A stretch of DNA of 51,013 bases from a virus, in the IMG/VR virus record IMGVR_UViG_3300042862_000502, positions 1 to 51,013 of that record, one strand, 5' to 3'. The notes under the pieces are model-generated. The model made no database searches, was not told the DNA's origin, and was given only the letters and a program-made list of their open reading frames with translations. Both the position numbers and the translations under genes were made by a program. Below, in pieces: positions 22,682-32,160 of this stretch. Position 1 is the first letter of the stretch. Every line of letters starts with the position of its first letter.

Positions 22682-25059
22682 TATTTTAAGAATTTTATTT
22701 TTTTAGAATATCCATTATCTACAAGTACTTTATTAGCCGCTTCTATAATATCTTCAGCGAATTTATTAGATCTAAATTTTGGTGAAAAATCTACTGGAAC
22801 AGAAAATAAACCACGTCCTTTTGGATGAGCAAATGGTTTAAAAGACTTAAAATCAACTGAAGATTTAGTCTTTAATTCTTTTTCTAATTCTTCTTGACCA
22901 TCTTCTGATTGAAGAAACCTAATAGCACTAAACATTTTATCTAAATTATCACCTTCAAGCTCATAATAAGAACCTACTATTTCATCTTCTTTATAATTGC
23001 CAATAACAGAACTTTTATTAATATATCCTCCATCTTTTAAAATTTCAGATTCTTCTACTAAAGCTATTCCATCAGGTGTCATAACTTCATAACCTCTTTT
23101 TAATTTTTCTGTAATAGTTCCATTTCTTACATTCCCTTTCCAATCAATAAATTCAATTGTTTGACCTATGTTTCCGCCATTTGAAAAATATTGTTTTATA
23201 TTTGATTTAATGAAATTTAATTTTTCAATAATTCCATCTAAAACATTAGGATCAATATCGTTTCCAGAATTTAAAGAATCATATAAAGAGTTTATGGATT
23301 GTTTTACAATATATAATTCATTGCCAATTAATTTTTCATCAATTCTAAAATAGCCTCCTTCTCTAGTAATATATTTCACGGTTTTATTTAAAAAACTTAT
23401 ACTCACATCTATTGCTAAACTTATATATTTATCTTTAGCTACTTTATTGTATGGTTTAATAGAAATCTCGTTTGGCTTTATAGAATTATTAGGTTTTACC
23501 ACTTTCCAAATCTCACCATTTTCAAACTCAATCAATGAATTTATTGGGAAATCTGTGATTTTAAATAGATATTTATTCCAACTTTGCAAATCATTTTTGT
23601 TCCAAGTTGTAACAGGAGTTGATGTTTTTGGTGCTTTTGTAACTTTCTGCTTCGCCAATGTATATTCTTGACTAGCTATCATTGCTTGAAGAACATTTTC
23701 AGAAATCCAATCTTCCATGTCAAAAAATCTCTTTGCAAAGATTTTTAAATCTTTTTTGTCCTGTTCTGATACTTCATTTTCAGAGCCTAGCTCATTTTCG
23801 TTATTCCAGTCTTCAACTGCATCTTCTATTGCATCATCTAAATCAAAATTCTTTCCAGCTCCTGGCCCATAACCATCATTGTAATTGTTCCAGTAAGCAA
23901 AGAACTCATCATCATTATTACTTGTGCCACCATATTCCATTTTTTCAATGTTTTTAAAAGATAATTCTACACCAACTATACCGTTGTCAGTGAATTTTTT
24001 ATGCTTACCTGTAGCTTTTATTTCACTAAAACTTGAAATGATAGTAGGTTCAATAGAGTATTCTTTCATGAAATAATCATAAAAGTGTCCATCTTTAGAC
24101 CATTCTGAGATTAAATTTTTAAGAGCTTTTTCTTCTCCATAATAAAAACTATCTAAATAAATTAAATTATTTCCTTTTTTGTAGGCTTGGTTTTGCATAT
24201 CTGGACCCCAGTTATCGGTATCATATAAAACTTCAAGTACTGTTTTGATTGCTGGTTTTTTCATGTTACCACCATTAGCATATTTAGCTAGATTATTATC
24301 TTGTACATATTTTTTGGCGCTTGCAGGAATTTTATTACTACCTAAATCTAAACCAATAGCTATTCTATATGCATAAGCAATCATTTCTTGATCTTTATCT
24401 GAAGAATGTTGTCCTAATGTTTTTGATCTTCCAAAGTTATCTGTATATTTTTTACCTTCTTCGTTTTTCCAATATTGCGTAGGTGAAACTAATAAACCTA
24501 TTTTCTGCGCATTATCTTCCCATTCTTTTAAAGTATATCCATACTGAGTGCCACTCTTACCAATATCTCCTTTTTTAGTTTTAATCTTACCACCTTCTTT
24601 TAATTTAACTACTTGAGAAACATCAGAACGTAATGGTCTTTTTTCATTATAAACTGCGCCACTCTTTTTACCTGAAACAATTTGCCTTGCTGTTGGTTTA
24701 TCATAATTACCTCTACCTTTAAATCTCCAACCAACAGGCTTTGCTGGTCTTTCAATATCATTTTTTATAGTTGTTTTTGGCATAGATTTTAAAAAAGCAT
24801 ATTCTGGTCTTTTTGATAGTCTTCTAATCAAATCATTAAAATCTATTTTAGACAAAGCTTTAATGTTTTTTCTTTGTAATAAAAGATTTTTTGCCAACAT
24901 ATTAGTAGACATTTTAGTGCCTTTTAATTCATCTTTTAGTCTAGCTTCTTTTTTTCGTAAAATATCTAAAGCTGCATTATTACCACTAGCTTTAGATTCT
25001 TGGATTTGTCTTTCAACTATTGCAAGCAATTTACTTATTCTTTCGGTTTCTTTTTCCAT
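22681..25059 (-). CDS. large modular polyvalent-type protein with five GG motifs
   Basis: 792 residues. GG motifs at about 154-159 (KEGGKI), 262-266 (NGGNM), 376-378 (YGG), 627-631 (NGGNI) and 676-680 (DGGYI) cut the chain into six blocks with different composition. The first block is basic and helical; block 2 begins KKGDIGKSGTQYGYTLKEWE; block 4 is acidic; the block after DGGYI ends in an alpha/beta domain. No enzyme motif is certain. The layout is that of polyvalent proteins of phages and conjugative elements, in which independent modules are strung together. Confidence 0.6.
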   Translation of the reverse strand: MEKETERISKLLAIVERQIQESKASGNNAALDILRKKEARLKDELKGTKMSTNMLAKNLLLQRKNIKALSKIDFNDLIRRLSKRPEYAFLKSMPKTTIKNDIERPAKPVGWRFKGRGNYDKPTARQIVSGKKSGAVYNEKRPLRSDVSQVVKLKEGGKIKTKKGDIGKSGTQYGYTLKEWEDNAQKIGLLVSPTQYWKNEEGKKYTDNFGRSKTLGQHSSDKDQEMIAYAYRIAIGLDLGSNKIPASAKKYVQDNNLAKYANGGNMKKPAIKTVLEVLYDTDNWGPDMQNQAYKKGNNLIYLDSFYYGEEKALKNLISEWSKDGHFYDYFMKEYSIEPTIISSFSEIKATGKHKKFTDNGIVGVELSFKNIEKMEYGGTSNNDDEFFAYWNNYNDGYGPGAGKNFDLDDAIEDAVEDWNNENELGSENEVSEQDKKDLKIFAKRFFDMEDWISENVLQAMIASQEYTLAKQKVTKAPKTSTPVTTWNKNDLQSWNKYLFKITDFPINSLIEFENGEIWKVVKPNNSIKPNEISIKPYNKVAKDKYISLAIDVSISFLNKTVKYITREGGYFRIDEKLIGNELYIVKQSINSLYDSLNSGNDIDPNVLDGIIEKLNFIKSNIKQYFSNGGNIGQTIEFIDWKGNVRNGTITEKLKRGYEVMTPDGIALVEESEILKDGGYINKSSVIGNYKEDEIVGSYYELEGDNLDKMFSAIRFLQSEDGQEELEKELKTKSSVDFKSFKPFAHPKGRGLFSVPVDFSPKFRSNKFAEDIIEAANKVLVDNGYSKKIKFLK

Positions 25060-25086
25060 TTTGTTTTTTTTATAAAATTATTAATT

Positions 25087-26865
25087 TTAATCAATAAATA
25101 CGTTTAAAATTTCTAGTTTGTTTTGTATCTCTTTTATTTCAGGATCTGTTTCATCAAAATACTGTAAAGCATCTGAAAGATATAATTTTTCTTTTGCTAA
25201 ATCTTCTTGGCTATATGTTGAATAATCTCCTATTATTTTTGTTTTAGGAATTATTGAAGATTGATGTTCTATAACGTCTGAAAATTTAAAGTAGTCACCA
25301 GAGATTCCAGTAATATTATCATTTAACAAAAATATTTCGTCTTCTGGAACTATTTTTATTATATATAAAAAATCTTGGTTTTTTTCTTTTGCTCTTTTAA
25401 TTACTTGACTTTCTTCAATAGGGCTTCCGTCTGACTTTGTTAAAGGGATTCTAACTTTATCACCAATGTTTAAAGTTGTTACTTTTGATGTGTTTTGTGC
25501 TACAACTATAGGATCAATTATTTTTCCTCCACGGTATTTTAAACCGTCTAACCATTTTTCAACAATACTCATTGAAATATTATATTCCACAGTGTTTTGT
25601 GTTTTAACGTTTAAAAGCTCATACTTTTTATTTTTAGGATTGTTTCTAACTAGCTTTTTAACATAAAACTCCATTCCATTTAATTCTAAAGTTTTACCTA
25701 CCAAATCAGTTGGATTCCATGGTTTTTTAACAGTTGATGCTTGTGAAGATGTTATTGGTGAAGATGAAGTTGTTTTTGGATATTTTTTGTAAAACTCATC
25801 AAACTTATCATATTTTAAAATATCTAGCCAAAAATCTGTATCATCTTTTGTTAATCCCCATGAAAAACCGCCACTACTTCTATCTGAAGTAATATTTGTT
25901 ACAAAAACATTAATATCTTGTTTTCCTGTTTGTTCTAGCTGATATTCTAACATTTTATCAACTATCTCTTGTGGAATTTCTACTTTATTATTAATTGTAT
26001 ACAATTTTATTTCATTAGTAATTGTTTGGCTTTGATCTTCATAAGGAACTAAATCTTCTAATGCAAATGCAGTTACAGCAGAGCTATCAATCGATGGGGC
26101 TAAAGAAACATATCCATCTGGCATTTTTACGATAACTAAATAGTCTTGAGATAAATTTTTAGCTTCCATAACTGCCCGAAGCTGTTCTATAGGAGTGCCT
26201 AATAAAGTATTAATTGTTGGGATTTTTACTTTGTCACCTATTTTAAACTCTTCATAAGGCACTAAATCTTCATATAAAAAAGAATCTCCATTTGAAAAAC
26301 TATCAAGTTCAAAATTTAAAACATAGGTTTGTTTTTCTTCAAATTTTGTTATTGCATTTACATATAAAAAATTTTGTTTTAATTCTTTAGCTTTTTTAAC
26401 ATAGTCACTCGATGATAATCTAACACCTGTAGATTTAGTTAATGGTATTTTTACTTTGTCACCTACTTTAAATTCTGTATAAGGCACTAAATCTTCTAAT
26501 GCAAAAGTAGATGAATAAATACCATCAAATCTTTGTGCTAAAGTAAAGTGTCCGTCTTCTTCGATTTTTTGTATAATTAAATAATCTTGGTTTTCCTCTT
26601 TTGCTTTTCTTAAGGAAATAAATTCCATTAAATTAAGTCCAGGACGTAAACTATTTTTTTTTGGTATATTTACTTTGTCACCTACTTTAAAAAAATATTT
26701 GCCGCGAGTTATTACTAAATCTTGAATATCAAACTTTGCTTTAATTTGTTGTAAAACTAAATCAAATGCACTTTTAATTTCAGGAGATTGACTCTCCATA
26801 TTTGTTATTAATGATTGATTTAAAACTAAAAAATCATTAAATGTTTTATTTTTATTTTCTAACAT
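25087..26865 (-). CDS. protein with four KxGDKVxIP repeats and one GG motif
   Basis: 592 residues. A module of about 72 residues occurs at about 59-129, 132-204, 207-275 and 465-533. Each starts F-K-[VI]-GDKV-x-IP, has an A-K..NQDFLYI..I middle and ends F-x-[LY]-EDLVPY or similar; this looks like an SH3-type or KOW-like beta-barrel repeat. One GG motif (YRGGKI, 445-450) lies before the last repeat. Region 285-440 is unassigned. Tandem barrels may bind DNA or protein. The coding DNA of the repeats is also similar, so copy number could change by recombination. Confidence 0.68.
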   Translation of the reverse strand: MLENKNKTFNDFLVLNQSLITNMESQSPEIKSAFDLVLQQIKAKFDIQDLVITRGKYFFKVGDKVNIPKKNSLRPGLNLMEFISLRKAKEENQDYLIIQKIEEDGHFTLAQRFDGIYSSTFALEDLVPYTEFKVGDKVKIPLTKSTGVRLSSSDYVKKAKELKQNFLYVNAITKFEEKQTYVLNFELDSFSNGDSFLYEDLVPYEEFKIGDKVKIPTINTLLGTPIEQLRAVMEAKNLSQDYLVIVKMPDGYVSLAPSIDSSAVTAFALEDLVPYEDQSQTITNEIKLYTINNKVEIPQEIVDKMLEYQLEQTGKQDINVFVTNITSDRSSGGFSWGLTKDDTDFWLDILKYDKFDEFYKKYPKTTSSSPITSSQASTVKKPWNPTDLVGKTLELNGMEFYVKKLVRNNPKNKKYELLNVKTQNTVEYNISMSIVEKWLDGLKYRGGKIIDPIVVAQNTSKVTTLNIGDKVRIPLTKSDGSPIEESQVIKRAKEKNQDFLYIIKIVPEDEIFLLNDNITGISGDYFKFSDVIEHQSSIIPKTKIIGDYSTYSQEDLAKEKLYLSDALQYFDETDPEIKEIQNKLEILNVFID

Positions 26866-26867
26866 AC

Positions 26868-27179
26868 TTATAGCGTTATTTCTTCATACCTTTCAAATCT
26901 TCTTGCAATGTCTGAAATATTATCATATATTTTAGTTAAATCAATATTTTGACCTTCATTGTCAATTTCAATATATTTTAAAGATGTATTAAATCCAAAA
27001 TTACCATAACCACTAAGACAATATGAAGCATAAAAAACATTATTTTTATCTTTAAAATACTGTAAGCCATCAATTTTATAATTTGAAGATAAACTATTAT
27101 TAGTTTCGTTTACCATTGAAAGAAACTCATAAATTGCTAAAAATTGTTTTTTACTAAAATTACATTCTTTTATTTTCAT
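26868..27179 (-). CDS. small alpha/beta protein
   Basis: 103 residues with a helical start (KKQFLAIYEFLSMVNET), central beta-strands (FYASYCLSGYGNFGF) and a helical end. No membrane span or motif. It lies between the VWA-like gene and the repeat protein, with 5-nt and 2-nt gaps, so it probably works with one of them. Not recognised. Confidence 0.5.
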   Translation of the reverse strand: MKIKECNFSKKQFLAIYEFLSMVNETNNSLSSNYKIDGLQYFKDKNNVFYASYCLSGYGNFGFNTSLKYIEIDNEGQNIDLTKIYDNISDIARRFERYEEITL

Positions 27180-27184
27180 AATAA

Positions 27185-28606
27185 TTAATTTAATGTATTA
27201 AAAAATTCAACAGTACCATCAAAAGCTTTGTTAAAATCTTCTGAAATCTTATCTTGTCTTTTACTAGGAGTTGCATAAGAACCTTTTTGTGGGTATGAAT
27301 ATGCATTACTTAATGATTTTATGATTTGTTCTTTTGCACTAGAATTAGTATAACCTTTTTCATCTAATCTGTCATAAGTTCTTTTAGCTGCTTTTTTTGC
27401 ATCGTTAAATTGAAAATCAACAACATCTAAAATTCTAAAAAATTCTTCTTCAATTTCTGTTTTTTGATCTGATATACTATTAGTAGGGCTTTTTAACCCG
27501 CCTGTTATCATTAAATTATAATCAATACCTAAATCTTGAAATTTACCTTTTTCTGTTTCTTCTAATTTCCAGTTTTTAAATCTATTAAATGTTTCAATTA
27601 GCTCAGGACCTCCATACAAAGTTCTTCCATATCCTAAAGTTGAAGTATTAAATCTCTCTTTACTTATTGCGGCTAAATATTTCCAAATGTTCCATCTAAA
27701 CCATCTAGGGTCTGCAGTATTTATTGCAATCCAATTAAAATCTAAATCTTCTCCAAAATTTTTAATCGGATATGTAAAGCAATAAATTTCATCGTCGTCT
27801 TCATATACTCGCATAGCATTAATCCTTGTTTTTATGCCTCCTGTTTCTAAATATCTTGCTACTAATAACAATGGCAAAACTTTAGCTAACATACCTTCAT
27901 AAGTTAAACCTGCTAATCCTCCTATTCCAACATAAAGATCACAAAATTTTGCTTTGCCGCCTTTTTTCTGAAACATTACATAAGCTTTTTTTGTTTTTGT
28001 ACGAAACTTTAACCGAGCATTAGGTATCTTTAATTCAATCGCTCTTGTACCATCTTGTTGTTTAGTTAATGAATAAGTTTTTGAATTGTCTTTTGATGTA
28101 TACCAAAATTGATTCATTTTATCAATATAAACATTATCAAAAGGTACTAAACCACTATAAAACATAGGGAACTCGTAAGGCAAATCATCAGCTAATTCTT
28201 GAGAAAAATATTCCTGAGGCCTATACAAACCTTTACTTGCTAAACTAAAATCAAAAATACCTCTTTTATCTTCTGTTATAATTATTCTTGATTTTTCAAA
28301 TGCGCCTCCCATATCAATTTTTGAAAATAATTCATCAAATGATTCTAAAGTTGTATCTAAAGCAGGTCTATTTATATATTCTATAAAATTACCTTCTTCT
28401 AATTCTTTTTTATCAGACGAACCAACAAAATCAGGATCAATCTCTGCGTTTTCCCAATAATTAATTATTTTATTTTTAGGAGAAGACGCTTTTAATTTAG
28501 CATACGCTGACTTGCCAGCATTTTCAAAATCATATTTGCTTTCAAATGAAGCAAAATAATATTTTTTATTAGCAAAATCATCTGTTTTTTTAGTTACTTG
28601 AGCCAT
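27185..28606 (-). CDS. VWA-like partner of the MoxR ATPase
   Basis: 473 residues. The middle part contains KAKFCDLYVGIGGLAGLTYE, in the position of the first strand and metal loop of a von Willebrand A domain, followed by LLVARYLETGGIKTRINAMRV and a strand pattern that fits VWA. The classical DxSxS is degraded to GIGGL, so metal binding is doubtful. It directly follows a MoxR-like ATPase (1-nt gap), and MoxR/VWA pairs are a known chaperone-type arrangement. Its job may be remodelling of a virion or host complex. Confidence 0.6.
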   Translation of the reverse strand: MAQVTKKTDDFANKKYYFASFESKYDFENAGKSAYAKLKASSPKNKIINYWENAEIDPDFVGSSDKKELEEGNFIEYINRPALDTTLESFDELFSKIDMGGAFEKSRIIITEDKRGIFDFSLASKGLYRPQEYFSQELADDLPYEFPMFYSGLVPFDNVYIDKMNQFWYTSKDNSKTYSLTKQQDGTRAIELKIPNARLKFRTKTKKAYVMFQKKGGKAKFCDLYVGIGGLAGLTYEGMLAKVLPLLLVARYLETGGIKTRINAMRVYEDDDEIYCFTYPIKNFGEDLDFNWIAINTADPRWFRWNIWKYLAAISKERFNTSTLGYGRTLYGGPELIETFNRFKNWKLEETEKGKFQDLGIDYNLMITGGLKSPTNSISDQKTEIEEEFFRILDVVDFQFNDAKKAAKRTYDRLDEKGYTNSSAKEQIIKSLSNAYSYPQKGSYATPSKRQDKISEDFNKAFDGTVEFFNTLN

Positions 28607-28607
28607 T

Positions 28608-29948
28608 TTAAGCTATTTTTTTAGCATTATTTTCTTCATTTGTTTGAATCATTTGTTGCGCTTCTTTAATTTCATTAGGCGTGTTTAATTTGTCTAAAGG
28701 TAAAGCGTTTTTTTGCTCAATAATATTTATAAACTCATCATAATTAGAATCTTTTTTTAATAATTCTATTTGGTTAGGTTTAAATAAATTTAAGAATGAA
28801 TCCAAAGCATTTTTTAATGTTTTAGGCGTTATTAAAGATAATTCATTATTAACTTTTTGTTTTTCTGCATCTCTATATACTATGTAAGTGTCTCTCATTG
28901 ATTGCATGATACGAATTGATACAAAAGCAAAAGGAGTTAATCTCTCTTTTAATATTAATTCTCTTAATTTAGTCATATAAATCCAAATAAATGCAAAACC
29001 ATTCATAATTACATTAAATTCGTTTGCGTAATCAACAGAAACTTCGTAAGTAGATCCGCTAAACCTATCTTGCAAAGATAAATCTTGTTTAAAATTTGCT
29101 TCGTATTCTACGTTTGTTTCGTTTAATTTAGTGTTTCCTGTTGCAATAACAAAAATATTACCCATTTTTATAACTTCGCCTCTACCATTCATGATCGTTG
29201 GTGGCTCAGAGCCTTGAAAATCTTTTACACTAGCTAATGCTTCATTTAAAATACCTGCAGTATTTGGATCAATTTTTGGTAATTCATCAAGACATAAAAC
29301 TGCTCCATTAAACTTATTTCCATTTTCGTCTTCATTAGCCCATGCCATTTCTAGTTTACCTTTTTGATAGCCTTCAGTTGTTTGACCTCCTGTAATATCT
29401 AAAGGAGAAGTATATTGGTTACAGTTAATTATAATAAATTTATAACCTAAAAAACTTGAAATTTGTCTTGCTAGATATGTTTTACCAGTTCCTGCACCGC
29501 CGAATAAATAAACGTTATTTCTAGCTTTCCAGTCTGATAATACCTTTTGAAACAATGGTCTTTCAAATGCATCTAATAAAGTAGCCGATTTAATAAGTGT
29601 AGAAGATGTTGGAGTTGTTAAAGCTAATTGTATTTTAACTTGACCAGCTAATTTAGTTTTTAACTCACTATCCAAATCATCATAAGAAATTTTAGATTTA
29701 GCTAAATAATTTTTTAGCATATCTTCAACTTCTTCTTTACTTATAGAGCTTAAGCCGCTTTTTGTACTAGTAGAGCTCATTTTAAACGAGTCTACAACAT
29801 CTTTTAAGCCTAACAATGCTTTAGACAAATCATCACCTTCAGCAGCTTTTTCTTGTAATTCAATTTTTTGCAATTCAGCTTTTGCCATTGCTATAACTTC
29901 AGGATTATTAGTAGAAGCTATTAAATTTTCTATTGTTTCTTTTGTCAT
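28608..29948 (-). CDS. MoxR-like AAA+ ATPase
   Basis: 446 residues from the ATG at 29948; the open frame starts 7 codons earlier with TTG, and ATG is preferred because it follows the A-rich leader. Walker A is GGAGTGKT (about 150-157), Walker B is AVLCLDELPK, sensor 1 is ATGNT and the arginine-finger region is LQDRF. The N-terminal 120 residues are helical and acidic and may bind partners. MoxR-type ATPases use ATP to remodel protein complexes with a VWA partner, here the next gene. Confidence 0.85.
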   Translation of the reverse strand: MTKETIENLIASTNNPEVIAMAKAELQKIELQEKAAEGDDLSKALLGLKDVVDSFKMSSTSTKSGLSSISKEEVEDMLKNYLAKSKISYDDLDSELKTKLAGQVKIQLALTTPTSSTLIKSATLLDAFERPLFQKVLSDWKARNNVYLFGGAGTGKTYLARQISSFLGYKFIIINCNQYTSPLDITGGQTTEGYQKGKLEMAWANEDENGNKFNGAVLCLDELPKIDPNTAGILNEALASVKDFQGSEPPTIMNGRGEVIKMGNIFVIATGNTKLNETNVEYEANFKQDLSLQDRFSGSTYEVSVDYANEFNVIMNGFAFIWIYMTKLRELILKERLTPFAFVSIRIMQSMRDTYIVYRDAEKQKVNNELSLITPKTLKNALDSFLNLFKPNQIELLKKDSNYDEFINIIEQKNALPLDKLNTPNEIKEAQQMIQTNEENNAKKIA

Positions 29949-29977
29949 TTTGTTTTTATAATTAAGCAATTTATATT

Positions 29978-31165
29978 TTAGAAAAATTTATCAATATTTT
30001 CAGATATGTAAACAAATAATTCTCCTTTGTTTGTTTCATTATTTAAGTTAAAAGATTTAATTAATGGGTTTAAATCTTCGATGCTATAAGTGTTTAATAA
30101 AGATAAAACTTTTGTTTTTGTTTTTAAATCATATACTAAATCATCAGAGTTTAAAAATTTTCCTACTTTCTCTATAGCATTTAGTTCTTCTTCTGACTTT
30201 TCAGACGAAGAGTTTGTAATATCTTCATCAGATTGATTTGATTGAGTACCATTTTCAGGGTTTTGATCATTATCTTTATTATCTTTATCAGATATTTCTG
30301 AAGATGTTTCATCAGAATTTCCTTCTAATGATTGATCTAAATTATCATCGGCATCTCTTTCGTTTAATTCTTGTTCTGAGTCTGATTCATCTGATTCTTG
30401 TTGAGAATCATTTTTATCATTGTTTTTAGAATCAGCATCATTTGAATCTTCATCTTTAGAATCAGAATCTGGCATTTCTTTATCACTGCCTTCCATGTTT
30501 TGAGGTTCTTCACCTTCAATTTGATCTATAGACATAGAATCATCATTGACTCCTTTTGGAGTTGGTTCACCGTTTTCTTCAGAGTTTTGATAAGCAGTCA
30601 TTTCATATACGTAAACATCTCCTGTACTTAGATTATTTTCTTCTAAAAATTCATTTGTTTTAATTTCATCAAAATTTAAAGCAAACTTAGATTTTATAAC
30701 TTCATACTTTTCTTTTTCTACTGCTGTTCCATCTAATCTTCCATAAGGTTTTTTTAATGGAGGAGTAAACATTTTTTCCAAATCTTCTCTGTCAATAATT
30801 AAATCTTCTGAGCCATTAACAAATTTAACAAAACTATCTTTGGATTTAATAAAATAGAAATATGAATAAATTGGTTGCTCAGGTTTTTCTTGAGGCATTC
30901 TTTCGTTAATTAATTCTTCAAAATAATCAACTGCTTCAAAAAAGCTTTTCATATTAAAACCATCAAAACTTTTAGCAGATTCAATTTCTCCTGATTCAGA
31001 GATTTGACCAACTTTTAAATACAAATATTCTTTAGTTTTATAGTTTTCATTATAAGAGAAAAATACTCCTGTAGGAATATGCAATTTTATATTTTCAATA
31101 ATTGTTAATTCTCCAAAATTACTTTTAGTAATATACAGCCTAATGTCTTGTGCCTTTATAATCAT
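29978..31165 (-). CDS. protein with long D/S/E/N-rich acidic linker
   Basis: 395 residues. The first 190 are folded (alpha/beta, unassigned), then about 195-325 is an extreme acidic, disordered tract (repeated SD, DE, DN, SE), then a helical C-terminus of about 65 residues ending VYISENIDKFF. It is next to the MoxR ATPase and may be its substrate or adaptor. Acidic tracts often mimic DNA or hold basic partners; both are guesses. Confidence 0.58.
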   Translation of the reverse strand: MIIKAQDIRLYITKSNFGELTIIENIKLHIPTGVFFSYNENYKTKEYLYLKVGQISESGEIESAKSFDGFNMKSFFEAVDYFEELINERMPQEKPEQPIYSYFYFIKSKDSFVKFVNGSEDLIIDREDLEKMFTPPLKKPYGRLDGTAVEKEKYEVIKSKFALNFDEIKTNEFLEENNLSTGDVYVYEMTAYQNSEENGEPTPKGVNDDSMSIDQIEGEEPQNMEGSDKEMPDSDSKDEDSNDADSKNNDKNDSQQESDESDSEQELNERDADDNLDQSLEGNSDETSSEISDKDNKDNDQNPENGTQSNQSDEDITNSSSEKSEEELNAIEKVGKFLNSDDLVYDLKTKTKVLSLLNTYSIEDLNPLIKSFNLNNETNKGELFVYISENIDKFF

Positions 31166-32160
31166 AATTTACCTCCTTTTTTCATTCTTATATCTTCTGA
31201 GTTTAAACTATAAATGCTATTATTTTTAGCTAATTTAATTTGATTTGAATTAAACACCATCCATGCAGGCGTAGAAGTTTCTATTCCTTTGCTGTCTAAA
31301 TGGCTTGGATTATTTTCAAAAAATTTAATACCATCAAATTTACCATCTTTTTTAATAAAATTCAACCAATCTACTCCACCTCTTAAATAACACCATGCCC
31401 ACATTCCACCTTTACTTTTTGACGCAGCTTTTAACATTTCGTTTTCTGGCAATCTATATCCATACATTAATTCTATATAGCCTACAAACTCGTCATACTT
31501 TACTAAATCAGTTTTAAATATTCTTAGATCAATAGGATTTGTAATTCTTAAATAGCATTCAAATAAAATACCATCAGTTTTACCTTTTTGGTCTTTAAAC
31601 CATTCTGAATATGATTTTTTTTCTGCAAAATACATTCCTGGGAATAAATCAAAATTAAATCTAGTAAAATCAGTAGATCCAGTTCCATGATAAACTATTA
31701 AAGGCTCATTATTTTCTTTAACAACACTATTTCCAAACCAACGATTAAAATTTTCATTCTTAATCATTACTCCATCGTTTGAAATATAATTTTGACTTAA
31801 AGCGTTAATGTAAAAATACTGATCAAAATATAGTTTAGGATTATAATCTAAAATATTACTTTTTATTTTTAATGATTCTAAAACCATATTATCTATTTTT
31901 TGCATAGAATCAACTGAATCTTTTGATAAAATTGTTCTTAACGAATTTAATTCTAATAAATCATTATTTATCTTTAAAAGCTCAGGGTTTAAATCTGTTA
32001 ATTCATCATCAACATCTATTTGAAGCTTTTCAATTTCTAAAACTAGTTTATTAATATCCATATCTTTTTTATTTTTGTCAATATCAATTGAATAAGGACT
32101 TAATAAAAATGATAAACTTGTTTTTAAATCATAATATTTTTCTAACTTTTCGCTTATCAT
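31162..32160 (-). CDS. ADP-ribosyltransferase-like protein (ART-PolyVal type)
   Basis: 332 residues. An N-terminal helical region (1-130) precedes FNRWFGNSVVKENNEPLIVY and HGTGS (138-162, catalytic-type His at 158), the well-known start of the ART-PolyVal domain; GMYFAEKKSY (about 175-184) is the second motif, and the late MVFNSNQIKLA matches the family's C-terminal QIK element. The last residues are MKKGGKL, a terminal GG motif. ARTs of this class move ADP-ribose from NAD+ onto host proteins or nucleic acids and are often injected with phage DNA. The target is unknown. Confidence 0.75.
   Translation of the reverse strand: MISEKLEKYYDLKTSLSFLLSPYSIDIDKNKKDMDINKLVLEIEKLQIDVDDELTDLNPELLKINNDLLELNSLRTILSKDSVDSMQKIDNMVLESLKIKSNILDYNPKLYFDQYFYINALSQNYISNDGVMIKNENFNRWFGNSVVKENNEPLIVYHGTGSTDFTRFNFDLFPGMYFAEKKSYSEWFKDQKGKTDGILFECYLRITNPIDLRIFKTDLVKYDEFVGYIELMYGYRLPENEMLKAASKSKGGMWAWCYLRGGVDWLNFIKKDGKFDGIKFFENNPSHLDSKGIETSTPAWMVFNSNQIKLAKNNSIYSLNSEDIRMKKGGKL

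Noticed and set aside
29949-29969. TTG start of the MoxR gene
   Set aside because: An ATG 7 codons later follows an A-rich leader typical of this genome.
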